A DNA stretch of 64,000 bases from an uncultured Flavobacteriales bacterium (lineage in GTDB: Bacteria; Bacteroidota; Bacteroidia; Flavobacteriales; Flavobacteriaceae), in NCBI GenBank assembly GCA_913020155.1, contig CAJWBA010000007.1:1-64000 (forward strand), given 5' to 3'. The notes below the pieces were generated by a model. That model had not been told where the DNA came from. It searched no databases and saw nothing but the letters and a program-made list of their open reading frames with translations. Positions 40,446 to 49,330 of the stretch are shown here, in pieces; position 1 is the stretch's first letter, and each line of letters opens with the position of its first letter. Made by a program: the position numbers and the translations under genes.

Positions 40446-41006
40446 ATGATTAATAAAAAAATATTGGAAGATCATTCTCTTTTGGTAGTTTCACTAAAAA
40501 ACCCTAAGACACAGGAAGAAGGGTTCAAGGCATTGGTTAAAGAATTTCATCAACCTTTGTATTGGCATATTCGTAAAATTGTTTTAGATCATGACGATGC
40601 AGATGACGTCCTCCAAAACACCTATGTTAAAATTTTTAAAAACATTAAAAAATTTAGAGGAGAAAGTAAGCTTTTTAGTTGGATGTACCGAATTGCAACC
40701 AACGAGTCTTTGAGCTTAATAAAAGATAAATCTAAAAAAATGGGGTATTCGATCAGCGAATACAACGATCATCTGATCAATAAACTCCATGCTGATGTGT
40801 ATTTCGATGGAGACGAAATAGCCCTAAAACTTCAACAAGCTATTGCTAAGCTCCCCCAAAAGCAACGCTTGGTTTTTAACCTCAAATATTATGACGAACT
40901 TAAATATGAAGAAATATCAGAAATACTTGAAACCAGTGTTGGCGCCCTAAAAGCGTCCTATCATCACGCTGTAAAAAAAATAAAAAATGATCTTCAAGGA
41001 GAATAA
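40446..41006 (+). CDS. ECF RNA polymerase sigma-70 factor
   Basis: DHDDADDVLQNTYVKIFKNIKKFRGESKLFSWMYRIATNESLSLI; region 4 LPQKQRLVFNLKYYDELKYEEISEILETSVGALKASYHHAVKKI. Confidence 0.93.
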   Translation: MINKKILEDHSLLVVSLKNPKTQEEGFKALVKEFHQPLYWHIRKIVLDHDDADDVLQNTYVKIFKNIKKFRGESKLFSWMYRIATNESLSLIKDKSKKMGYSISEYNDHLINKLHADVYFDGDEIALKLQQAIAKLPQKQRLVFNLKYYDELKYEEISEILETSVGALKASYHHAVKKIKNDLQGE

Positions 41007-41463
41007 AATACCGCACAGATTCAAAGTTCCTGAAAATTATTTTCGGGAGGCAGAAGAGTTACAGGAAAACTTGAAATTGATCTCAGAAATTAAATCTAAT
41101 TTTGAGGTCCCGAATGATTATTTTAAGGATTCTGAAAAAAATTTACTTCAAATTCCATCGAAGAAATCCAAAATAAAAGTAATTCAATTGATTCCCTTCG
41201 CAGCAATTATTGCCGCCTGTTTGCTTATCTTTTTTTCACTCAACCGCTCAACTCCCGAACTGAATTCTGATGCCGCTCTAGATCGCTACTTCGAAGAACA
41301 ACAAAGTCTGCTAACAACTTTTGAATTGTTTGATTTGGATCTTTCTGAAAGTTTTGAATTTGAAACAATTGCCTTTGAAAACTTGGAAGCGGAAACAATT
41401 TTTGAATTACAACAAGCCTATGATCCAAATTTCTGTCTAATTTATGAAGATTATGAAGATTAA
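40987..41463 (+). CDS. Hypothetical single-TM protein, candidate anti-sigma partner
   Basis: 20-nt overlap with the sigma gene; one TM segment (IQLIPFAAIIAACLLIFFSL) with acidic C-terminus. Confidence 0.6.
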   Translation: MIFKENKIPHRFKVPENYFREAEELQENLKLISEIKSNFEVPNDYFKDSEKNLLQIPSKKSKIKVIQLIPFAAIIAACLLIFFSLNRSTPELNSDAALDRYFEEQQSLLTTFELFDLDLSESFEFETIAFENLEAETIFELQQAYDPNFCLIYEDYED

Positions 41464-41911
41464 GCATTCAATACCTTGTCTACTGTGCCTGATACTAAGC
41501 TCATCTTTGTGGGGACAGGATAAAAAGATGCAAATGAGCTACGAACAGCTAAAATCGTTGAAAATTAATTCTATTATTGAACAAGTAGGTTTAACCGCGG
41601 AACAAGAGGCTTTTGTATGGCGTGCATATGATCAATACGAAACAGAAATGCGAAAAAGGTATTACAAAAAGATGAAGAAAATTCGCTACAATACCTACAA
41701 GAAAATTGATGAACTTAGTGAAGCTGAAGCCACTGAAGCAATCGACTCAATCATCTATTTTAAAAGCCAAAAAGAGATAATTTATCAAAAATTTCACGAA
41801 ACTTTAAAAACTAAATTGACCGCAAAACAAGTTTTAAAAATTTATATTGCAGAAGAAAAATTTCATCGAAAAATGTTTCACAAATCAAGAAACAAAAAAA
41901 ACAGCCCCTAA
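41444..41911 (+). CDS. Exported Spy/CpxP-like putative sensor of ECF sigma factor
   Basis: Signal peptide; LTAEQEAFVW and LTAKQVLKIY repeats with basic helix; 20-nt overlap with the upstream gene. Confidence 0.6.
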   Translation: MKIMKIKHSIPCLLCLILSSSLWGQDKKMQMSYEQLKSLKINSIIEQVGLTAEQEAFVWRAYDQYETEMRKRYYKKMKKIRYNTYKKIDELSEAEATEAIDSIIYFKSQKEIIYQKFHETLKTKLTAKQVLKIYIAEEKFHRKMFHKSRNKKNSP

Positions 41912-41952
41912 AGTAGATGAAGTTCGGTTGTCAAGCGTAAATTCGCATTCTA

Positions 41953-43176
41953 ATGAAAAAGCTACATCGGAATACGGCCCAAGGCATCGTTGATGCGCTA
42001 TCTAACATTTTTTATAAAAACGGAAGAGCTACCCGAGTTTTAGAAAAGTTAAATGTTGCCAATCCCAAATGGGGGGCTAGAGATCGCAACAGAGTTCATA
42101 AAGCAACTTATGAAATCATACGGTGGAAAAATTACTATTGCTTTTTATCGGGGACAGAAAAAAATTTGACCGATGTACCACAACTTTGGAATCTTTTGGG
42201 AACCTGGTTGGTTGTAAACTCCATAGAACTCCCAAATTGGGAAGAGTTTACTTTTTTAGACATAAAAAAAATAAAGGTCAACCAAAAAGAGAAGATTACT
42301 TCTGAAATTTCAAAATCCATTCCAAATTGGCTCTACGAAAGAGGTAGAGAAGAACTTTGTGAAAAATGGGACGACGAACTTGAGGCCTTAAACTTGGAAG
42401 CAAAACTGATCCTCAGAGTAAATAGAATTGTGATTTCACCCAAAAAACTGCAACAAGAATTACTTGATAAACATCAAATTGAAACCCATTTCATCAAAGG
42501 ATATGATGATGCATTGCAATTGAACGTCCGAAAAAATCTTCGGAAGAATCCTCTGTACCTTAAAGGATATTTCGAGATCCAAGATGCAAATTCACAAAAA
42601 ATAGCTCCTTTTACAGAAGTAAAACCGGGGATGAAAGTAATTGATGGATGCGCAGGAACCGGAGGAAAAACCCTTCATTTAGCCTCCTTGATGCGAAATA
42701 AAGGAGATATTATTGCGTTTGACATCGAAAGAAATAAAATCAAAGAATTATCCAAGCGAGCTCGAAGAAATAAAGTTAAATGTATCATAAAAAGTTGGGT
42801 TGGTGATGCACACTACAAAGAATCTTTGACCAAATGGGCCGATCGGGTTTTGATTGATGCTCCTTGTAGTGGTCTGGGCACTTTAAAGCGAAATCCCGAA
42901 TTGAAATGGAAACTAACACATGACAGTATTTTGGAGGTCATAAATCTCCAACGAAAAATACTCTTAGAACAATCCAAATGGGTTAAAGAAGGCGGAAAAC
43001 TTATCTATGCAACCTGTTCCTCACTAGCCAGTGAAAACCAAAGACAAATTGAATGGTTTTTAAAACAAGTAGAAGGAGCAGATTTTCGCCTAGAAAAAGA
43101 AGAGATATTCTATGCTCATGAAACTCAATTTGACGGTTTTTATGCCGCACGTTTAGTCCGAGATATTTGTGAATAA
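41953..43176 (+). CDS. RsmB/NOP family 16S rRNA (cytosine-C5) methyltransferase
   Basis: VIDGCAGTGGKTLHLASLM; VLIDAPCSGLGTLKRNPELKWKL; LIYATCSSLASEN. Confidence 0.9.
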   Translation: MKKLHRNTAQGIVDALSNIFYKNGRATRVLEKLNVANPKWGARDRNRVHKATYEIIRWKNYYCFLSGTEKNLTDVPQLWNLLGTWLVVNSIELPNWEEFTFLDIKKIKVNQKEKITSEISKSIPNWLYERGREELCEKWDDELEALNLEAKLILRVNRIVISPKKLQQELLDKHQIETHFIKGYDDALQLNVRKNLRKNPLYLKGYFEIQDANSQKIAPFTEVKPGMKVIDGCAGTGGKTLHLASLMRNKGDIIAFDIERNKIKELSKRARRNKVKCIIKSWVGDAHYKESLTKWADRVLIDAPCSGLGTLKRNPELKWKLTHDSILEVINLQRKILLEQSKWVKEGGKLIYATCSSLASENQRQIEWFLKQVEGADFRLEKEEIFYAHETQFDGFYAARLVRDICE

Positions 43177-43268
43177 CATTGGGAGAACTGCACAAAAAAG
43201 CAATTGATTTCTGGGGGGCTCTTGTGTGAAAATATCGTAAATTTACATCTTAAAAATACACACTGCCT

Positions 43269-46200
43269 ATGATCCACTTTTTTGGCTTACCGCAAGAAGA
43301 TGTTTTTGCAGTTGAAACAGAAAAAAGCCTTTCCGCTGAAGAAAAACAAAAGTTGCAATGGTTGTTTGGTGACCTTTCTAGCATTGACCCCAAAAACCTC
43401 ACTGGAAGTTTTTTTGGACCACGAGCCACAATGATTACCCCTTGGAGCACTAATGCAGTTGAGATCACACAAAACATGGGGATCAAAGGTATTTCTAGAA
43501 TCGAAAAATACACTCCCGAAGCCAAAACAGATGCGATTGACTACATGCTGGTTCAAAATTTCAAGGCTTTAGATGATCACATATTCAAAACCGAAATAAC
43601 TCCAGAAAAGGTAAACCTTATTGATGATATTGCCGAATTTAATGCATCAGACGGCTTGGCTTTGAATCAGGAAGAAGTTGATTTCCTAGAAACACTATCA
43701 AAACAATTGAAACGTCAACTAACCGATTCTGAAGTTTTCGGATTTTCTCAGGTGAATTCTGAACACTGTAGACATAAAATTTTTAATGGCACTTTTGTGA
43801 TTGACCAAAAAGAAAAAGATCAAAGTCTTTTTCAAATGATCAAAGAAACATCCAAACAAAACCCGAATACTATTGTTTCTGCCTACAAAGATAATGTAGC
43901 CTTTATTGAAGGTCCAATCATTGAACAGTTTGCACCCAAAAAAGGAGATGAGCCTAGTTCTTATGAAAAAACATCAATCAAAAGTGTGCTTTCTCTTAAA
44001 GCAGAAACGCATAATTTTCCAACTACTGTAGAGCCTTTTAACGGAGCTGCAACAGGTTCGGGTGGTGAAATTCGAGATCGTCTTGCCGGTGGGAAAGGAT
44101 CCTTACCTCTTGCGGGTACCGCAGTTTACATGACTCCATATTCTAGAGTATCCAAAGAGAATAGTTGGGAAAGTGGATTTCCAAAACGCGAATGGTTGTA
44201 TCAAACTCCCCTTGAAATCCTAATCAAAGCCTCTAATGGAACTTCAGATTTTGGGAATAAATTTGGACAACCACTAATCGCTGGTTCTGTTTTAACTTTT
44301 GAACATCAAGAGGGAGAACACAAGCTTGGATACGATAAGGTTATTATGCAGGCTGGTGGAATTGGATTTGGAAAAAAAGATCAAGCTCAAAAAGACACCC
44401 CCTCAAAAGGAGATCGAATCATTATCCTTGGGGGCGATAATTACAGAATTGGTATGGGTGGTGCTGCGGTTTCCTCCGCAAATACTGGTGCCTTTGGAAA
44501 CTCCATAGAACTCAACGCCATTCAACGTTCAAATCCCGAAATGCAAAAAAGAGTTGCCAATGCCATTCGAGCTTTGGTTGAAAGCGCTCATAACCCCATC
44601 ATCTCGATTCACGATCATGGTGCTGGTGGTCATCTAAATTGCTTATCTGAACTCGTTGAAGAAACAGGAGGTGCAATTGAAATTGATAAACTACCATTGG
44701 GGGATCCTACCCTTTCTGCAAAAGAAATTATTGGAAATGAGTCTCAGGAACGTATGGGTTTGATCTTGTCCGAAAAAGACGCTCATATTCTCGAAAAAAT
44801 AGCCTCTCGTGAACGAGCTCCTTTTTATGATGTTGGTGTTATTACCAATGACAAACATTTTTCTTTCCATTCTAAAAAATCAAATGAAACCCCAATTGAT
44901 CTGGATTTAAGTGCCCTTTTTGGTAGCTCTCCAAAAACTTTGATGAACGATCAGTCAGCTGAAGTTTTGTATGAAGAAATAAAGTACACCCTATCTGACC
45001 TAAACCAATATGTAGATCAGGTTTTGCAGATAGAAGCAGTCGCTTGTAAAGATTGGCTAACCAATAAAGTAGATCGATGTGTTACAGGACGTGTTGCTCA
45101 ACAACAATGTGTTGGCGAACTTCAGTTACCATTGAGTAATTGTGGAGTCATGTCACTGGATTACACTGGTACAAATGGAGTTGCAACTTCATTAGGTCAC
45201 TCGCCTTTGACGGGTCTTATTGACCCCAAAAAAGGGAGTGTAAATGCAATTGCTGAATCTCTTTCAAATCTAGTTTGGGCACCCTTAGTAGATGGATTAA
45301 AATCTGTTTCTCTTTCTGCAAACTGGATGTGGCCTTGCAATAATCCTGGAGAAGATGCACGACTTTACCTAGCTGTTGAGGCTTGTTCTGAATTCGCAAT
45401 CGCCTTGGGAATCAATATTCCAACTGGAAAAGATTCCCTTTCAATGAAACAAAAATACAAGGATCAAGAGGTAAAAGCACCTGGAACAGTTATCATATCA
45501 GCAGCAGCACAGTGTAAGGATGTTACCAATATCATTAGTCCAGTTTTGAAAACATCAGGAGGAGATCTTTATTACCTCGATATGTCTCAAGATGAATTCC
45601 ATCTTGGAGGTTCTTCGTTTGCGCAAACACAAAATGCAATAGGAAATCAAGCTCCAACAGTAAAAGATGCTTCATACTTTGCAAAAGTATTCAATAGGAT
45701 TCAAGAATTAATTCAAAACGGAGTTATCAGTTCTGGTCACGATATCGGATCTGGAGGATTGATTACCTCTCTTCTTGAACTGTGTTTCCCTAGCCTCAAT
45801 ATCGGACTTGATCTGGATCTTAGCAATCTTGAAGAAAAGGATAGTGTTCGTGTTTTGTTTTCGGAAAAAATTGGAGTCTTACTTCAATCCAACGAAGATC
45901 TAACAGCAAACTTTGGTTCAAGAGGAATTGTATGCCGTAAAATAGGAACCATTCGTAACGATTCAAAAATTACTCTAAAAAATGATACTAATACCGTTGA
46001 ATTTTCAATAAAACAATTACGCAAAACTTGGAATAAAACTTCTGCACTTTTAGATGCAGAACAAACTGAAAAATCATGCTCGACTGATCGATCAAATAAC
46101 ATAGACCAGCTTCCACTTCAATTTAAATTTCCAAAAGATTTTAGCGGAAAATTAAACGCTATTCCTAAAACAAAAATTAAAGCAGCCGTAATCCGCGAAA

Positions 46201-46916
46201 AAGGAAGTAATTCTGAAAGAGAAATGGCCTATGCAATGCAACTTGCTGGTTTCGATGTTCGAGATGTTCATATGACTGACCTTATCGAAGGAAGAGAAAC
46301 CTTTGAAGATCTCAATTTTATTGTTGCAGTCGGAGGCTTTTCAAATTCTGATGTACTGGGATCCGCAAAAGGATGGGCAGGTGCTTTTAAATACAATGAA
46401 AAAGCAAAAAAATCGCTGGATAATTTTTTCGCAAGACCCGATACCCTTTCCTTAGGGGTGTGTAACGGATGTCAGCTTTTTATTGAACTGGGATTAATCA
46501 ATCCGAACGTTTCGGATAAACCTAAAATGCTTCACAACAAATCGGGTAAGTTTGAATGCGTCTTTTCGACTGTCACGATCAATGAAAGTAGTTCTGTTTT
46601 ACTCAAAGGCCTAGAGGGAAGTACACTCGGGGTTTGGTCTGCTCACGCAGAAGGTAGATTCTCATTGCCAAAAGCAGAATCAAATTATCAAATTCCGGGG
46701 AAATACACTTATGCAGATTACCCAGCAAATCCAAACGGTTCGGACTACGATGCTGCTATGCTTTGTAACGAAGACGGAAGACATTTAGTTATGATGCCTC
46801 ACCTTGAGCGTTCTACTTTTCCGTGGAATTGGGGACATTATACCGAAGGCAGAAAAGATGAAGTTTCTCCATGGATAATGGCTTTCGAAAATGCTTACAA
46901 ATGGCTAGCCTCCTAG
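43269..46916 (+). CDS. purL: Phosphoribosylformylglycinamidine synthase
   Basis: 1215 aa; VNSEHCRHKIFNG; KAETHNFPTTVEPFNGAATGSGGEIRD; C-terminal glutaminase LGVCNGCQLFIELGL. Confidence 0.97.
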   Translation: MIHFFGLPQEDVFAVETEKSLSAEEKQKLQWLFGDLSSIDPKNLTGSFFGPRATMITPWSTNAVEITQNMGIKGISRIEKYTPEAKTDAIDYMLVQNFKALDDHIFKTEITPEKVNLIDDIAEFNASDGLALNQEEVDFLETLSKQLKRQLTDSEVFGFSQVNSEHCRHKIFNGTFVIDQKEKDQSLFQMIKETSKQNPNTIVSAYKDNVAFIEGPIIEQFAPKKGDEPSSYEKTSIKSVLSLKAETHNFPTTVEPFNGAATGSGGEIRDRLAGGKGSLPLAGTAVYMTPYSRVSKENSWESGFPKREWLYQTPLEILIKASNGTSDFGNKFGQPLIAGSVLTFEHQEGEHKLGYDKVIMQAGGIGFGKKDQAQKDTPSKGDRIIILGGDNYRIGMGGAAVSSANTGAFGNSIELNAIQRSNPEMQKRVANAIRALVESAHNPIISIHDHGAGGHLNCLSELVEETGGAIEIDKLPLGDPTLSAKEIIGNESQERMGLILSEKDAHILEKIASRERAPFYDVGVITNDKHFSFHSKKSNETPIDLDLSALFGSSPKTLMNDQSAEVLYEEIKYTLSDLNQYVDQVLQIEAVACKDWLTNKVDRCVTGRVAQQQCVGELQLPLSNCGVMSLDYTGTNGVATSLGHSPLTGLIDPKKGSVNAIAESLSNLVWAPLVDGLKSVSLSANWMWPCNNPGEDARLYLAVEACSEFAIALGINIPTGKDSLSMKQKYKDQEVKAPGTVIISAAAQCKDVTNIISPVLKTSGGDLYYLDMSQDEFHLGGSSFAQTQNAIGNQAPTVKDASYFAKVFNRIQELIQNGVISSGHDIGSGGLITSLLELCFPSLNIGLDLDLSNLEEKDSVRVLFSEKIGVLLQSNEDLTANFGSRGIVCRKIGTIRNDSKITLKNDTNTVEFSIKQLRKTWNKTSALLDAEQTEKSCSTDRSNNIDQLPLQFKFPKDFSGKLNAIPKTKIKAAVIREKGSNSEREMAYAMQLAGFDVRDVHMTDLIEGRETFEDLNFIVAVGGFSNSDVLGSAKGWAGAFKYNEKAKKSLDNFFARPDTLSLGVCNGCQLFIELGLINPNVSDKPKMLHNKSGKFECVFSTVTINESSSVLLKGLEGSTLGVWSAHAEGRFSLPKAESNYQIPGKYTYADYPANPNGSDYDAAMLCNEDGRHLVMMPHLERSTFPWNWGHYTEGRKDEVSPWIMAFENAYKWLAS

Positions 46917-47005
46917 AATAAATTTTACAAATCTGAGATTAGATTTGAACATACTTTTCATAGTTCAAAAATATTTGGGTACATTTATTAACTAAATCAT
47001 TAAAA

Positions 47006-48775
47006 ATGAAACCAACAAAGCTTTTTGAGTTTATAGAAATTCAAAGAAATAAAATACCACTAGAAAAGTCTGTAACTACAAAATACAATGGGGAATGGCA
47101 AAGCCTTTCAACAGAAGATTTTTATCAAAAAGTACAACAAGTAAGCCGTTCATTAATCAAACTAGGAGTTAAAAAAGGAGATAAGATTGCATTGATATCC
47201 ACTAACAATAGAACCGAATGGTGTATTATGGATTTGGGTATCTTACAACTTGGGGCTGTTACCGTGCCTATTTATCCCACCATCACTGGACCTGAATACG
47301 AATATGTACTCAATCACTCAGAAAGCCAATATTGCTTTATTTCTGATGTTGAAATTCTGGAAAAACTAAACACGGTAAGAAAAAATATCATAAAATTAAA
47401 AGAGGTGTATTCTTTTGATTCTATCCCAAATTGTTCCTCCTGGACTACTCTTTTGAGTGAAGAAGAAGATTCAAAAACACAGGAATTGGTTGAGGCTGCC
47501 AAAGTAGCTGTTAATCCAGAAGATTTAGCTACCATAATTTACACTTCGGGAACAACAGGAGTTCCAAAAGGAGTTATGCTCAATCACCATAACATTGTTT
47601 CCAATGTACTTTCTAGTTCCAAAAGATTGCCCCTTGACATTGGAAAAACACATGCTTTGAGTTTTTTACCCGTTTGCCACATCTATGAGCGGGTAATTCT
47701 TTACATCTATTATTACAAAGGTATTGGTATTTATTTTGCTGAATCCATTGAAAAAATATCAGAAAATCTTCAAGAAGTAAAACCCTTCTTTATGACTGCT
47801 GTACCCAGATTATTAGAAAAAGTTTACGACAAAATTTATGCTAGAGGAGCTGAACTGGACGGAATTAAGAAAAAGCTGTTTTATTGGGCTGTTGACCTGG
47901 GACTTCAATATGAACCCTACGGAGCCAAAGGATTTCTTTATGAATTGAAATTAAAAATTGCTCGAAAACTTATTTTCTCAAAATGGAAAGCAGCCTTAGG
48001 GGGTAACTTACATACCATTAGTTCAGGAAGTGCAGCACTTCAGCCTCGTTTAGCTCGTGTTTTTAGTGCGGCTGGAATTACCATTTCAGAAGGATATGGT
48101 TTAACCGAAACAGCACCTGTTCTTACGGTTAGCGACATCAATAATAGAGGTCTAAAATTTGGCTGTGTTGGAAAACCTATTGATGGCGTTGAAATCAAAA
48201 TTGCCGAAGATGGCGAAATCTTATGTAAAGGGCCCAACGTTATGCAAGGGTATTACAAAGATGAAGAGAAAACCGCTGAAGTAATTCAAAATGGATATTT
48301 TCATACAGGAGATATTGGTGAGATTGATGCTGATGGTTTTCTGAAAATAACCGATCGAAAAAAACAGTTATTTAAAACTTCTGGTGGAAAATACATTGCC
48401 CCTCAGTTGATTGAAAATAAAATGAAACAGTCTCTTTTTATTGAGCAAATTATGGTCATTGGAGAAAATCAAAAAATGCCTGCTGCAATAATTCAACCTG
48501 CTTTTGAATACATAGCTACGTGGATTGAAGATCAAAACCTCAACATTGATTCTTCACCCGAAGTCATTTGTTTATGTCAAGAAGTAAGGGATGCGATTCA
48601 AAAAGATATTGACGAATATAATCCAACATTTGCAAAATGGGAACAAGTCAAGAAATTTGAACTCACTCCTGAGTTGTGGAGCATCGAACTTGGACACCTC
48701 ACTCCTACCATGAAAGTTAAAAGAAAGGTAGTCAAAGAGAGGTACAAAACTTTATTCGATAAAATTTACCAGTAA
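47006..48775 (+). CDS. Long-chain acyl-CoA synthetase (AMP-forming)
   Basis: IIYTSGTTGVPKGVMLNHHN; SEGYGLTETAPV; HTGDIGEIDADGFLKITDRKKQLFKTSGGKYIAP. Confidence 0.94.
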   Translation: MKPTKLFEFIEIQRNKIPLEKSVTTKYNGEWQSLSTEDFYQKVQQVSRSLIKLGVKKGDKIALISTNNRTEWCIMDLGILQLGAVTVPIYPTITGPEYEYVLNHSESQYCFISDVEILEKLNTVRKNIIKLKEVYSFDSIPNCSSWTTLLSEEEDSKTQELVEAAKVAVNPEDLATIIYTSGTTGVPKGVMLNHHNIVSNVLSSSKRLPLDIGKTHALSFLPVCHIYERVILYIYYYKGIGIYFAESIEKISENLQEVKPFFMTAVPRLLEKVYDKIYARGAELDGIKKKLFYWAVDLGLQYEPYGAKGFLYELKLKIARKLIFSKWKAALGGNLHTISSGSAALQPRLARVFSAAGITISEGYGLTETAPVLTVSDINNRGLKFGCVGKPIDGVEIKIAEDGEILCKGPNVMQGYYKDEEKTAEVIQNGYFHTGDIGEIDADGFLKITDRKKQLFKTSGGKYIAPQLIENKMKQSLFIEQIMVIGENQKMPAAIIQPAFEYIATWIEDQNLNIDSSPEVICLCQEVRDAIQKDIDEYNPTFAKWEQVKKFELTPELWSIELGHLTPTMKVKRKVVKERYKTLFDKIYQ

Positions 48776-48804
48776 AATAAACCCTTCATCATGAGGGGTT
48801 TATT
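48776..48804 (+). terminator. Hairpin after acyl-CoA synthetase gene
   Basis: AATAAACCC...GGGTTTATT perfect 9-bp stem; weak downstream T tract. Confidence 0.5.
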
Positions 48805-48810
48805 CTTATC

Positions 48811-48850
48811 AAAATATTATGCACGCATAATTATGCGTGCATAATATTTT
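48811..48850. promoter_or_regulatory. 40-bp perfect palindrome; candidate double operator for the MarR-family regulator
   Basis: AAAATATTATGCACGCATAATTATGCGTGCATAATATTTT; contains two 16-bp dyads ATTATGC-N2-GCATAAT at 48816-48831 and 48830-48845; TACATTTG -7 element at 48855-48862. Confidence 0.75.
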
Positions 48851-48881
48851 TTTGTACATTTGAATTAATTAATCTTATTGA

Positions 48882-49319
48882 GTGAAACAAGTTACAATAG
48901 AATATGCGTTAAGGACTACTTGGCAGTTGATTACAAATATGTACAATGAAAAAGCTATGCAGTACGATTCAACTATGACTATGGGCTTTACACTGCTTTC
49001 TATTGATGCAGAAGGGACACCATCAACAGCCTTAGGTCCAAAAATGGGTATGGAGCCTACCAGTCTTTCTAGAATCTTAAATACCATGGAAAAACGGGGG
49101 TACATTGTTAGAAGACCCAATCCAAATGATGGTCGTGGAGTGTTGATTTGCTTAACTGAACAAGGCAAAGAAAAAAGAGAGCTTTCTAAAAAAACAGTTC
49201 TTGACTTTAACAATTCCATTTTGAATCATGTCGATGAATACAAAATGAAGCATTTTTTTGAAGTAATTGATATCATAAAAATAAAAGTAGAAAAAGACGA
49301 ATTAGTAAATATTAAATAA
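48882..49319 (+). CDS. MarR-family transcriptional regulator
   Basis: 145 aa, GTG start; winged helix STALGPKMGMEPTSLSRILNTMEKRGYIVRRPNPNDGRGVLICLTEQGK. Confidence 0.92.
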   Translation: MKQVTIEYALRTTWQLITNMYNEKAMQYDSTMTMGFTLLSIDAEGTPSTALGPKMGMEPTSLSRILNTMEKRGYIVRRPNPNDGRGVLICLTEQGKEKRELSKKTVLDFNNSILNHVDEYKMKHFFEVIDIIKIKVEKDELVNIK

Positions 49320-49330
49320 TATCAATCCAA

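Noticed and set aside
48811-48850. 40-bp palindrome as only a transcription terminator
   Set aside because: Not fully excluded (T run follows), but the two nested 16-bp dyads, the adjacent TACATTTG promoter and a separate upstream hairpin make an operator more likely
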